DNA from: an uncultured Clostridia bacterium
GTDB lineage: Bacteria > Bacillota > Clostridia > Christensenellales > Aristaeellaceae
Length of the DNA stretch: 34,745 nt
NCBI GenBank assembly: GCA_934631025.1
Contig: CAKTXR010000024.1
Span: 1 to 34,745, forward strand
Direction of reading: 5' to 3'
A model generated the notes under the pieces. That model was not told the DNA's origin. It did not search any database and saw nothing but the letters and a program-made list of their open reading frames with translations. The position numbers and the translations under genes were made by a program. This document shows positions 15,282 to 25,000 of the stretch, one piece after another. How positions within the stretch are numbered: position 1 is the first letter of the stretch; each line of letters opens with the position of its first letter.

Positions 15282-15486
15282 ATCGTACGACCTCCTGAAT
15301 GAAATGGGTTCAGCGTGCGCTCGAAAATTCCCCGAGCTGAAAGTCCGCGGGGACAGGAAGTCCCTTTTCGGGCATATGCTGGCGTGCGTTTCTATCGGCG
15401 GGACTCGATCAGGGCGGCCTGCCTGATGAGAATGGCGTATAAACTGGATACCGGCGCTCATTCTGCCGCCATTGCCCCTGCGGACG

Positions 15487-15530
15487 CTTGAAATCCATTC
15501 AAGGATAGCGGATCATCACGCCGCTGTCAA
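15487..15530 (-). promoter_or_regulatory. cdd promoter with overlapping dyad
   Basis: Minus strand TTGACA (15525-15530), 17 bases, TATCCT (15502-15507). A perfect inverted repeat CTTGAA-N5-TTCAAG (15487-15503) touches the -10 and could be an operator. Confidence 0.6.
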
Positions 15531-15534
15531 GCGC

Positions 15535-16452
15535 CTATTCCCTGCCCGAGACGGCGTTCACGCCGTGCGCGCGCAGTATGCTCACAGCGCGGGCGATCTG
15601 CTCGTCGTCCGGCGAAGGCACGTCCGGCATGGTGTCGGGCAGGCCCAGCGCCGCGTATTTCGAGCGGGCCAGCGAGTGATAGGGCAGCACGCGCATGGTT
15701 TCAATGCGCAGGCTCCCCAGCAGCGCGCCGATGCGCTCCAGCACGTCCGCATCGTCGTTCGCTTTCGGCACCAGAGGCATGCGGATTTCAATGCGCGCGT
15801 TCGCATCCGACAGGCGGCGCAGATTGTCGAGAATCCGCTCGTTGCCCGCGCCGGTGAGCGCCCTGTGCGCGTCCGAATCGATGTGCTTTACGTCAAAGAG
15901 GAACATATCGGCGACCGGCAGCGCCTTCTCGAATGCTGTCCACGGCACGTTGCCGCAGGTGTCGACGGCGGTGTGAACACCCTGCTCTTTCAGGCGCTCG
16001 AACAGCGCCCGCACGAAATCGGCCTGAAGCAGCGGCTCTCCGCCGGAGACGGTCACGCCGCCGCCCGAGTGATCGTAAAATGCGCGATCCTCGAGCGCAA
16101 TGCTTTCGGCTTCATCCACGGTGACCGTGCGGCCAAACAGCTTCATCGCTTCGCCCAGACACGCTTCCTCGCACGTGCCGCAGGCGACGCACTTTTCGCG
16201 ATCGAATCTGTGCCCGCCCGCGTCCATGCGCTGAGCGCCCGCCGGACACACGCGCGCGCATTCGCCGCAGCCGATGCACTTGTGCGCGTAATACGCCGTC
16301 TGCGCGCGGGGACTGATGCCCTCGGGATTGTGGCACCAGACGCAGCGCAGCGAGCAGCCCTTGAGGAACAGCGTCGCGCGCACGCCCGGGCCGTCGTGGA
16401 CGGCGAAGCGCTTCACGTCCATCAGCAGGCCGGTGGGCAGAGTGTCGTTCAT
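15535..16452 (-). CDS. Glycyl-radical-enzyme activating enzyme (radical SAM)
   Basis: A 305-residue protein, AAAAGGAG nine bases before the ATG. The radical SAM motif CSLRCVWC (Cys33, Cys37, Cys40) opens the catalytic barrel. A ferredoxin-type insert carries two 4Fe-4S sets (CIGCGECARVCP from Cys59, CVACGTCEEAC from Cys88). SGGEPLLQ follows, a typical SAM-binding GGE motif. The two extra clusters mark the activase subtype that serves dehydratase- and decarboxylase-type enzymes rather than classical pyruvate formate-lyase activase. It installs the glycyl radical on the enzyme encoded directly upstream, in the same transcript. Confidence 0.94.
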   Translation of the reverse strand: MNDTLPTGLLMDVKRFAVHDGPGVRATLFLKGCSLRCVWCHNPEGISPRAQTAYYAHKCIGCGECARVCPAGAQRMDAGGHRFDREKCVACGTCEEACLGEAMKLFGRTVTVDEAESIALEDRAFYDHSGGGVTVSGGEPLLQADFVRALFERLKEQGVHTAVDTCGNVPWTAFEKALPVADMFLFDVKHIDSDAHRALTGAGNERILDNLRRLSDANARIEIRMPLVPKANDDADVLERIGALLGSLRIETMRVLPYHSLARSKYAALGLPDTMPDVPSPDDEQIARAVSILRAHGVNAVSGRE

Positions 16453-16590
16453 GTCGATTCGCTCCTTTTGCGTTGGAATGTTTTGGCCGCGCGGGATGCG
16501 GCGGGGAGGGATGAACGCTGCGTGCGGACAGGCTCCTTCGGGCGGCGCGGCGCTCGAATTACAAGACTCAAAAGCGCTGGCATGAGCGCC

Positions 16591-18795
16591 TTACTGCGCC
16601 GCTTCGGCCTGACGAATGTAAAATGCCTGCTCGGCGGGCGAGAGGTTGTTCCAGAGGACGTTCCAGCCGCAGACGCGGATTTGCAGGTCGCGGTGCTTTT
16701 CGGGGTGCGCCTGCGCGTCGCGCAGCGTGTCGGGCGAGAGGACGTTGAAATGGATGGCGTGGCCGCCGTTGTCGGCATAGGTCATCAGCAGCGCGTACAT
16801 CGCGTCCAGCCCCGCTTCGCCGCGCACGGCGTTGGGCGAGAGCGCCACATCCAGCGGGAAATCGCCGCGGAACAGGCTCGAATCGAGCTTCGACAGACTG
16901 GAAATCATCGCCGTCGCGCCCTCGCGCGCCATGCCCTGCACGGGCGAGGCGTTCTTTGAAAACTCCTCGCCGGCGAGCCGTCCGTCCGGCGTGGCGGCGG
17001 TCTTGCGTCCCATGTCGACGAATTGCAGCGCGCAGTGCAGCCCGACGAAGCAGGGGCCGCCGCACGCGTTTTGGCGCGCGTTGTTCAGATGCGCGAGCCG
17101 CTCGGTGAAGTCCTTGAAGAGCTGATCGGGCAGGGCGCGGTTGTTGCCCCACTTGTCGCGGTCGGTGAGCATCCGGCGGCGCAGCTTTTCCGCGCCCTCC
17201 CAGTTGCGGTCGAGAACGTCGCGCAAATGTGCGAGCGTCATTTCGCCGCCGTCGTAGACGTGCTTTTTGATCATGGCCAGCGAATCGGCAGCCGTGGCGG
17301 GGCAGCAGAGCAGGATGTGCGATTCGCGGTATTTAAGGCCGCCGGCATACGCGTCGAACGCCCTGTCCAGACTGCTCTGAATGGTCGCGGAGAACATGGG
17401 CGTGGGGTTGATCTCGCCCACGCGGCTCTCATAGGCGGCGACGATGGCAAAGCCGCGCTCGTAGATCGCCTGCGCCTGCGTGAAAAACGCCTCGTAGAAC
17501 TGCTCGAACGTGGTCATGTCCTCGGCGCGGCCGGTGTGCGGGCCGGACTGGAAGCCGTTAAACTGATCCCAGCCGTCGTGCAGCGCCAGCTCGACCGCCT
17601 TGGGCAGATTGACGTGAACGTTCGCCGCGTCCACGCCGTCGCCGCGCGCGGTGTACTCATAGCAGCCCTTGACGACCGCGCGCCGCGCTTCCTCCGGCGT
17701 ATAGCCCTCCAGCAGCATGGCGCGCGTCATGCCCTTTTCGCACACGAAATTGAAGCTCGAATGGCCGCCGCGGATCATCTCCAGCACGCGCTTGACGAAT
17801 GCTGCCGGCGTGTTGCGGTCGAGCTTGATCTGGATCTTCGGATCGTAAATGCCCAGCTCGTCGTACACGTCCAGTATGAGGAAGCTCAGGTCATTGATCA
17901 GGCTGCTGCCGTCCGCCGCCGTGCCGCCCATGTAGAACGGATGCCCCCAGTAATAGCGCATGGCGCTGGCCTGCATCAGGAAGGCGGCGAGCAGGTCGGC
18001 CGCGTCCTCGCGCGTCAGCCGTCCCGCGTCCAGATCGCGATGGTAATACGGCTCGAGCGCCGCGTCCAGATTGCCGAAGGAGCGCACCTGCAAGCAGTCC
18101 ACATACTCGGAGATGAGGAAGTACAGCCAGATGGTCTGCATCGCCTCGTACATCGTCTGCGGCGCGCCGGTGCGGATGGATTCGAGACAATCGCCGATTT
18201 TGCGGCATTTGTCGTTTTTGCGCGCGTACGCCAGATCGCGCGCGCGGGCGAGGAAGCGGTCTATGGCGGCGTATTCCCTGTCGATCGCGTCGAAATAGTC
18301 CTTCTGCCGCTGCGTGAGCGGGCCTTTCGCTTCATGCTCGACGCGGGCTTCGGCGGCGCGGCGGCGCAGTCCGGCAAAGCCCAGAGCGAGCACGCTGTCC
18401 CAGTCGGGCACGCTGTGGCAGTAGTCCAGATAGACCATGTGCGTTTTGGCGCGGTTGTGCAGGTCGTTCATTGCGTTGATCTCGGGCGCGCACTGAGCCT
18501 TCACCTCGTCGAACCAGCGCGCGCAGAACGCGCGATCCATGCTCTTTTCGTTCCACTCGGCCAGGCCGACGAACCAGTCGTGCTCGTTTATATCCACGCG
18601 GGCGTTGTCCAGCACATAGCCGAAGCCCTGCGCCTTGAGCAGCGCGTGGCTCGTATGCGGGTTTTCCTCAAAGAGCTTGTCCAAACCGGCACGGATGGCG
18701 GCGTTGTCCAGCCCCGTGGCCGGATCGAAGGCGCGCTCGTCGTATTTTCTTTCGATATAGGCTCGATTTTCGGGCCAGTCCTTATTCAGCAGCAT
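16591..18795 (-). CDS. Glycyl radical enzyme of the PFL/dehydratase superfamily, unassigned subtype
   Basis: A 734-residue protein. ATG 18795 is preferred; a GTG four codons upstream sits inside the GGGAG ribosome site. The C-terminus has the glycyl radical loop RVCGWNVLW, with the radical Gly at about 710, 24 residues from the end, which is the normal distance. The classical motif has Tyr or Phe after this Gly; here it is Trp. The thiyl radical Cys is probably Cys378 in VVKGCYEYTARGDG, a GCxE pattern like dehydratases and decarboxylases. It is not the Cys-Cys pair of pyruvate formate-lyase. It is shorter than most dehydratases (about 780-850). It acts anaerobically in the cytoplasm. Substrate is unknown; it is divergent from an AraC regulator. 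Confidence 0.9.
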   Translation of the reverse strand: MLLNKDWPENRAYIERKYDERAFDPATGLDNAAIRAGLDKLFEENPHTSHALLKAQGFGYVLDNARVDINEHDWFVGLAEWNEKSMDRAFCARWFDEVKAQCAPEINAMNDLHNRAKTHMVYLDYCHSVPDWDSVLALGFAGLRRRAAEARVEHEAKGPLTQRQKDYFDAIDREYAAIDRFLARARDLAYARKNDKCRKIGDCLESIRTGAPQTMYEAMQTIWLYFLISEYVDCLQVRSFGNLDAALEPYYHRDLDAGRLTREDAADLLAAFLMQASAMRYYWGHPFYMGGTAADGSSLINDLSFLILDVYDELGIYDPKIQIKLDRNTPAAFVKRVLEMIRGGHSSFNFVCEKGMTRAMLLEGYTPEEARRAVVKGCYEYTARGDGVDAANVHVNLPKAVELALHDGWDQFNGFQSGPHTGRAEDMTTFEQFYEAFFTQAQAIYERGFAIVAAYESRVGEINPTPMFSATIQSSLDRAFDAYAGGLKYRESHILLCCPATAADSLAMIKKHVYDGGEMTLAHLRDVLDRNWEGAEKLRRRMLTDRDKWGNNRALPDQLFKDFTERLAHLNNARQNACGGPCFVGLHCALQFVDMGRKTAATPDGRLAGEEFSKNASPVQGMAREGATAMISSLSKLDSSLFRGDFPLDVALSPNAVRGEAGLDAMYALLMTYADNGGHAIHFNVLSPDTLRDAQAHPEKHRDLQIRVCGWNVLWNNLSPAEQAFYIRQAEAAQ

Positions 18796-18838
18796 GAAGC
18801 GAATCACTCCCGTTCATCGTATTCTTCGCGATGATCTG

Positions 18839-18867
18839 ATGATACGCGCCTTTGCCGCGCGATGCAA
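18839..18867 (-). promoter_or_regulatory. Promoter of the glycyl radical enzyme operon
   Basis: Minus strand TTGCAT (18862-18867), 17 bases, TATCAT (18839-18844), 44 bases before the start codon. The weak -35 fits an activator-dependent promoter. Confidence 0.6.
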
Positions 18868-18909
18868 TGCCCCCAAGCGCCTGTTTGACATTTTCGGCAC
18901 AAAATCTGC

Positions 18910-18938
18910 TTGCGGCGAAGCGCTTTGTGCGCTATAAT
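18910..18938 (+). promoter_or_regulatory. Promoter of the AraC-type regulator gene
   Basis: TTGCGG (18910-18915), 17 bases, TATAAT (18933-18938). It is back to back with the glycyl radical enzyme promoter, 43 bases away. Confidence 0.75.
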
Positions 18939-18972
18939 GGGTGCATTGGACGGCATAGAGGAGGCGAAAGCG

Positions 18973-19788
18973 ATGAATAATATCAGCGTATCCGGCTGGA
19001 CGGTGACCGGCGTCGACGCGGTGGTTCATGTGATCGGCGCGCTCGATCCCAAGCCGCTCACAATCGACGGCCATCCGGCCAAGCGCTTTAAAAACCGCGC
19101 GTATCACGGGCTGGTGCTGCGGCTCGGCGGCCGCGTGCGCTATGCCGTTCGGGGTCATGCGCCGATCGACACGCTGCCGGGCACGCTGCTCTACCTGAGC
19201 GAGGGCTGCGATTACGACGTGATCTCCTACGAGGAGGGCGACTGCGTGTGCGTCAACTTTCACATTGCGCCCGCCGCGCCGGTTATGCCGTTCATGATTG
19301 CGCCGCGCCGGCCGGCCGACTGGGAGAAGCGCTTTTCCGACATGGCGCGGCTGTGGACGTGCCGCCCCGTGGCCTACGCGGCGCACCTGAACGCGCGGCT
19401 CTACGAAGCGCTGGCCGGAATCGACGAGGAGCTGAGCGCGCGCTATCTGCCGGAAAGGTATGCCAGCGTGATGCGCGATTGCGTTTCGCGGCTGGAGAAC
19501 GACCTCGCGCGGGACTGGTCGGTCGCGCGTCTGGCGGCGGAATGCGGCATGAGCGAGACGTATTTCCGGCGGCTGTTCCGCGAGGTGTACGGCGTGCCGC
19601 CCCGCCAGTATCTCATCGAAGCGCGTCTGCGGCGGGCGCGCGCGCTGCTCGAAAACACCGACGCGCCGGTGAGCGACGTGGGCGAGAGTGCGGGCTTTGA
19701 AAGCCCCTATCATTTCAGCCGTGCCTTTCATGCGCGGGAGGGCGTGTCTCCCTCGGAATACAGGCGGCGCGCGAGAGAGGGCGGCTGA
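18973..19788 (+). CDS. AraC-family regulator, probable activator of the glycyl radical enzyme operon
   Basis: A 271-residue protein with GAGGAGG eight bases before the ATG. Residues 1-160 look like the cupin sensor domain (LVLRLGGRVRYAVRGHA, EEGDCVCVNFHIAPAAPV). The double HTH lies at 175-268 (WSVARLAAECGMSETYFRRL, then SDVGESAGFESPYHFSRAFH). Its divergent position, with both promoters in a ~180-base gap, argues that it senses the substrate of the enzyme. The sugar or alcohol sensed is unknown. Confidence 0.9.
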   Translation: MNNISVSGWTVTGVDAVVHVIGALDPKPLTIDGHPAKRFKNRAYHGLVLRLGGRVRYAVRGHAPIDTLPGTLLYLSEGCDYDVISYEEGDCVCVNFHIAPAAPVMPFMIAPRRPADWEKRFSDMARLWTCRPVAYAAHLNARLYEALAGIDEELSARYLPERYASVMRDCVSRLENDLARDWSVARLAAECGMSETYFRRLFREVYGVPPRQYLIEARLRRARALLENTDAPVSDVGESAGFESPYHFSRAFHAREGVSPSEYRRRAREGG

Positions 19789-19874
19789 GATCATCATAGC
19801 GCGTTTTCTGGCCGATGAAAATGCACAATTCGACGGTTTTTGCCCTTATTGAATGATTTTTTTTCGCGAAGGAC

Positions 19875-19902
19875 TTGACAGAACGCGCCGTATCTGTATA
19901 AT
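19875..19902 (+). promoter_or_regulatory. Promoter of the metal exporter gene
   Basis: TTGACA (19875-19880), 16 bases, TATAAT (19897-19902), 34 bases before the start codon. Confidence 0.82.
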
Positions 19903-19936
19903 GAACTCATTGCATTCCGGGAGGATATAATAAGGT

Positions 19937-20812
19937 ATGGGAAATCTGATACTCGATTGCGTGCTGGACGCGCTCAAGGACGGCGCGTTCAGTCTGCCCG
20001 TTTTGTTCATTGCCTATCTGCTGATGGAGCTGCTCGAGCGCAGCGGCAAGTTCAACGAGAATATGCTGCGCGTCTATTCGCGCGCGTCCGGCCCGGCGCT
20101 GGGCGGCATTCTGGGCGCGATTCCGCAGTGCGGCATTTCCGGCGCGGCGGCGACGCTGTTTTCGACCGGCACGATTACCGTGGGCACGATGCTGGCGGTG
20201 TTCTTCGCCACATCGGACGAGATGCTGCCCGTCATGCTGTCCGCGCTGACCGACGGCGGCATCGGCGTGGGGAAGATACTGGCCATCGTGGCGGGCAAGG
20301 CCGCGCTGGGCATTGCGCTGGGCTACGTCGTGGATGCGGTTTTCGGCCGTTTCTTTAAGGCAGGCAAGGACATTCACAGCTTCTGCGAGCGCGAGCACTG
20401 CGAATGCGACGATGAGGAAAACGTCTGGCTGTCCGCGCTCAAGCACACGGTCAAGATCGGGATCATGCTGATCGCGGTCAATTTTGTGCTGAATATCATC
20501 TTTGGCCTGATCGGCGAGGAGAATCTGGCGGCGTTCATGACCGGCCGGCCCGTCGCCGCGGAGCTGCTGCTGGCGCTGTTCGGGCTGATTCCCAACTGCG
20601 CCGTGTCGGTGATCATCACGCAGAGCTATCTGGCGGGCGTGGTGACGCTGGGCGGGCTGTTCGCGGGGCTTTTGTCCAACGCGGGCATCGGCCTGCTGGT
20701 GCTCCTGCGCACCAACCGCAACGCGAAGGAGAACATGGCGGTCATCGCGATTCTCTATGTCTTGAGCGCGCTGTGCGGCATGGCGATCACGGCCATTTCT
20801 GCGCTGATCTGA
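19937..20812 (+). CDS. Putative manganese/heavy-metal exporter, ArsP_2 (DUF2899)-like
   Basis: A 291-residue integral membrane protein with about 8-10 hydrophobic segments. Two related motifs mark an inverted duplication: GAIPQCGISGAAATLFSTG (about 60) and GLIPNCAVSVIITQSY (about 218). Each has Pro-x-Cys in a membrane half, which suggests a metal- or metalloid-lined path. The central hydrophilic loop is Cys/His/acid rich (HSFCEREHCECDDEEN, about 150-165), a plausible metal sensor. The two IP-C motifs fit the family annotated as putative manganese transporter. It is a single-gene transcript, GGAGG 12 bases upstream. Metal specificity is inference. Confidence 0.75.
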   Translation: MGNLILDCVLDALKDGAFSLPVLFIAYLLMELLERSGKFNENMLRVYSRASGPALGGILGAIPQCGISGAAATLFSTGTITVGTMLAVFFATSDEMLPVMLSALTDGGIGVGKILAIVAGKAALGIALGYVVDAVFGRFFKAGKDIHSFCEREHCECDDEENVWLSALKHTVKIGIMLIAVNFVLNIIFGLIGEENLAAFMTGRPVAAELLLALFGLIPNCAVSVIITQSYLAGVVTLGGLFAGLLSNAGIGLLVLLRTNRNAKENMAVIAILYVLSALCGMAITAISALI

Positions 20813-20825
20813 GTTTGATTTGATT

Positions 20826-20876
20826 GAAAAAACACGCTTCATCCGCTGATATTTGGCGGCATGGAGCGTGTTTTTT
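20826..20876. terminator. Bidirectional terminator between convergent exporter and dus genes
   Basis: AAAAAACACGCT...AGCGTGTTTTTT with the inner CCGC/GCGG pairing. A and T runs on both sides make it work for both strands. Confidence 0.9.
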
Positions 20877-20963
20877 GCATGGAGGGAAAGGCGGGGACTT
20901 CAAACGCGGCGCGGGGTGGAGCGGAATCCAATCATTCTCCTTATGAAAGTCGCTCCGGCAGGG

Positions 20964-21929
20964 TCAGTCGTCCTGTGCAGCAGGCGCGTCGGGATCGTCG
21001 CCCCTGAACGGGCAGTCCAGCAGGCGGCGCGCCGCGTCCTCGTAGGCCTCGAGCGTCGTGGCCTTGCGCAGCGCCTTGACGGGCTTCTGCGTGTCGGTAA
21101 ACTGCGCGGCGACGTGCTTCATGATTTCGTGCATGTGGCCGATGACGGCGTTCTTCGGCCAGGCTTCCAGATAGGCGGCCAGCAGCTTGTCGTGGAAGGA
21201 GACGAGATCCTCGCGGCTGAGCGGCGCGCCGCCCATGACCTCGCGCCCCAGCGCCGGATTGCTCACCAGTCCGCGCCCGATCATCAGCGCCGCCGTGCCG
21301 GGGTATTCCCGCATGAGCGTTGTACAGTCGGCCTTCGTGCGCAGATCGCCGTTATAGACGCAGGGAAAGGGCGCGCTTTTCAGCGCCTGTGCGAACGCTT
21401 CACGGTGAGGGACGCCGCCGTACAGTTCCCGCCGCGTGCGGGGATGGACGGTCAGTTCGCTGATGGGATAGCGGGAGAACAGCTCAAGCAGCGCGCTCCA
21501 TTCATCAGCGGAGTCGTAGCCGATGCGCGTCTTGACGGAGATGGCGCAGGGCGCGGCGGCGAAGATTTCGTCCAGAAAGGCGGCGAGAACGGTGGGATCA
21601 TGCAGCATTCCGCTGCCCTTGCCCTTGGCGGTCACGGTGCCGGAGGGGCAGCCCAGATTGAGGTTGATCTCGTCATAGCCCGCCTCGTGCAGCGCGCGCG
21701 CCGTGTGGATGAAGTGCTCGGCGTTCTTCGTGAGGATCTGCGGCACGGCGGGGACGCCGGCGTTCAGCGCGGGGGAAACGGCCGCCTGCTCGCGCGATGT
21801 GAATGTCAGATGCTGCGTCGGGCTGATGAAGGGGATGTAGTATTTGGCAAGCCCCGGAAAGCAGGCGTGATGCACGCGGCGATAGATCACGTCGGTCACG
21901 CCCTCCATCGGCGCAAAGTATATCTTCAT
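20964..21929 (-). CDS. dus: tRNA-dihydrouridine synthase family flavoenzyme
   Basis: A 321-residue TIM-barrel protein, AAAGGAG seven bases before the ATG. Motifs: MKIYFAPMEGVTD at the FMN site, INLNLGCPSGTVTAKGKGSG with catalytic Cys94, SVKTRIG, TVHPRTRRELYGG and NGDLRT, and IGRGLVSNP. All are in the order typical for Dus enzymes, which reduce uridines in the D-loop of tRNA using NADPH and FMN. It lies 26 bases downstream of the protease gene's terminator; no separate promoter is obvious, so it may depend on readthrough. Confidence 0.93.
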   Translation of the reverse strand: MKIYFAPMEGVTDVIYRRVHHACFPGLAKYYIPFISPTQHLTFTSREQAAVSPALNAGVPAVPQILTKNAEHFIHTARALHEAGYDEINLNLGCPSGTVTAKGKGSGMLHDPTVLAAFLDEIFAAAPCAISVKTRIGYDSADEWSALLELFSRYPISELTVHPRTRRELYGGVPHREAFAQALKSAPFPCVYNGDLRTKADCTTLMREYPGTAALMIGRGLVSNPALGREVMGGAPLSREDLVSFHDKLLAAYLEAWPKNAVIGHMHEIMKHVAAQFTDTQKPVKALRKATTLEAYEDAARRLLDCPFRGDDPDAPAAQDD

Positions 21930-21955
21930 GGCAGGTCTCCTTTGGAAACTCCAGT

Positions 21956-21990
21956 AAAAACGCCCGCGTCGTATACAAACGCGGGCGTTT
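21956..21990 (-). terminator. Terminator of the M16 protease gene
   Basis: ACGCCCGCGT pairs with ACGCGGGCGT; the T run (TTTTT on the minus strand) follows. It lies 15 bases past the protease stop codon. Confidence 0.9.
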
Positions 21991-22005
21991 GAAGAAATCG
22001 GATCG

Positions 22006-25000
22006 TTACGGCTCCATGCAGATGGCCGTCAGCAGATAGGCGACCTGCGCGCGCGTGGCAAGGGCCTCGGCGCTGAGCTGCGAATCGGTGGGCGTCATGT
22101 GCAGGTAGTCGCGTCCGGCGAGGAACTCGATGGCCGCTTCCGCGTCGCCGCCCTCGCCCTCGGTGGCGGGCAGCTGCACGGCATAGCAGAAGTTGTCCGC
22201 ATAGACGGCCAGATCGCCGATGGTCAGCTCGTCGTCGGGCTTCAGATCATCGGGCACGATGTTGTAGTTGGACAGCATGGCGACCGCGTCCTCGAAGTTG
22301 TCGTCGCCGCCCACGATCATGTAGAACGGCACGATCAGGTCGGCCATGGTCGCCGGCTCGTTCACGCCGAATTCCGTGTCGGAGACGGGCGACATCATGC
22401 CGTTTTCAACCACGAAGGTCACCGCGTCGCAGCACCAGTCGCCCTCGGCCACGTCGCTCATCGCGGCGGACGTGTTTTCCTCGCTGGCGAAGGGAGAAAG
22501 CACCGTGTCGTACAGATCGGCGTTCTGCTCGATGGCGGCGGCGGAACCGGAGGTGGAGATCATGCCCTTGTCAGCCAGCGCCTGATACATATCGGCATAC
22601 TGCGCCACCGTCTCGGGCGTGACGCTCTTGAGCTGCTTCATGGTTTCGAGCGCCAGGGTCTGATCGCCGCCGAAGAGCGTGTTCAAAAGCGCCGTCAGCG
22701 CGCCGCTCAGCTCGCCCTCGGAGAGCGCATAGCCGGAATAGGAGGAGAGGATGTAGCCGTTCAGCGTCTCCTGATCCACATCCTTGAGCTGCGCCACCAG
22801 TTCGGGCAGCTGTCTGTAAACGTCGAAGGTTTCCTTGATGTTGGGGTCGCGGTAGGAGACGATGTACACGCCGTCGTCGGTCGCGTAGTGCATCACGCCG
22901 TACGCGCCGTACTGATCGCGCAGCATGGGATAGAGGTATTCGTCGGTCACGAGCGACGTAACCGCGTCCATGCCGCCGTTGAACTCGTCAAGGCCCAGAT
23001 CCTCGAAGGAGGCGAAGAGCATGTTGTACTGCACGGAGCCGCCCACGACCAGCGCTTCGGCGCGGCTGATCTCGGGGAAGGTATAGCTCTGGCCGGCAAT
23101 ATCCTTATTGTCCAGCTTGGCGAGGAAGGCGTTCGCCGCGGTGCGGTGGTTCTCGGCGCTTTCACGGCTGCCGCCGAAGCCGACGACGGCGTTTTTGCTG
23201 TTGTTCAGCGCCGACTGCACGGCCTTGAGGCTCTTGAGCACGCCGTCGGGGTTCTCGCCGAGCTGCGCTTCCACATCGCACAGGAAGCTGTAGTAGTCCA
23301 GATTGGTCGCGTAGTTATAGTAGGCGTACGCGGGATCGCAGGTCGCGAAGGCGCGGTAGACCTGGATGGAATAGCTCTCGTCGGTGATGCTCTTCTTGAG
23401 CGAGGTCTTGAGCGAAGAGACGGAATCGGCCACACGGGCGGAATCGTCCAGCTTCGTGTCGAAGAGCAGCTCGTGGAGCAGATCATAGGCGGCCGTCATG
23501 TCCTCGTCCATGGCGATGAAGCTCGCCTGCAGATAGGGGGTGTAGCCGCGCTCGGTGTCGTCGTCGATGACGGAGATGCTCACGTTCGCGTCGTAGAGAT
23601 AGCGGGTGATCTGCGAGGACAGCTGCGCGCGGGTGTGCGCGGTTGTGTCCAGATCGCCCACGAGGTCGGTGTAGAGCTTGAGGTAGTGAATCTGATCCTG
23701 CTCAAGGCCGGACGCGTCCAGCAGCATGAGCGCCTGACCGATTCCGTCCACGTCGGCCTCGGCCTCGACATAGCGCACGCCGTTCTCGGTCGTGTCGGAG
23801 ATGGCGTAGATGCGCGCTTCCTCGGGCAGGCTCTCGACGGTCACGGCCTGCAGCTCCTTGACCAGCGCGGCGGTATCGGCACTTTCGCCCTCGCCGTCGT
23901 CGCTGTTCTCGGCGGCGGTCTTTTCGACCAGCGCGGCGATTTCCTCGTCGGTCATGCCGGCCTTGACTTCGGCCAGCTTCTCGGCCAGCTTGTCGTCCTC
24001 GGCTTCCTTCAGGCCCGCTTCCGGCTCGGTGACGACCACGGCGGTGCGCTTGCTGCCGACCAGGAACTTGCCGGTGACCTTGGCGAACGTGCCGTCCGCG
24101 GCGTAATCGTCGAACAGGTCGAGCGTGTCGATATAGTGCATATAGCCGAACTCGTCGCCGGTGGCCGCCCAGTAATAGACGATGTTGGGGATCATGTCGG
24201 TGCCGATGCTGCTGCCTTCGCCGGTGAGCAGCGTTTCCAGCCGCAGCGACGCGATGACCGCGTCCACAGCGTCCGCGTCAAAGCCGTTCTCGGCGACGTC
24301 GGCGAGCGACTTGTCGACCGTCTCGCGGAAGAGCGGCGCGTCGGAAGCGTTCACGCCGCTGGCGTAGAACACCACGGCAGGCTCGGGGCCGGTAATCTCG
24401 ACATAGCAGCCCACGTCGGCGGAGGGAAGCGCTTCTTTCATGTTCTGCATGAACACGGAGCTGCCGTCGCCAATGAGGGTGGTGAGCAGATCGAGCTGAT
24501 CCATCTCCTCGTCGGTTGCGTCGTCCAGAATCATGCCGTAATAGACGGTCGCGCCGTTTTCGGTGCTGCTGCCGGCCTCGACACCGTACTGATAGACGGC
24601 CTCGGTGGATTCAGTCAGCGGCGTATAGCCCGCGTCCTCGATGACGATGTTCTTCTTGTCATACTGGGAGAAGTAGCCGTCGAGCAGCTTCAAAAAGGCG
24701 GTGTAATCCTCAAAGCTGCCATACAGGCAGGTCAGCGAGTTGGAGGGATGATAGTATTTCTCATGATAGGCGACGATGTCGTCGTTGCTCATCTCGGGAA
24801 TGTGGGCGGGATTGCCGCCGAAGCAGTTGCCGATGGTGCTGCCCGGGAAGAGCGTCTTGAGGAAGTTGAAGCTCGCCGCGCTGTCCAGCGTGTACGCGCC
24901 GCGCATTTCGCTGTAGACGGTGCCCGCGATGGTCAGATCGCCGTCGGCGCTGTCGAGCGCATAGCGCCAGCATTCCTCGTCGAACAGCGAGGAATCCTTA

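Noticed and set aside
17023..18834. A 603-codon plus-strand frame opposite the glycyl radical enzyme
   Set aside because: It is a mirror frame of a clearly recognised enzyme and has no ribosome binding site.
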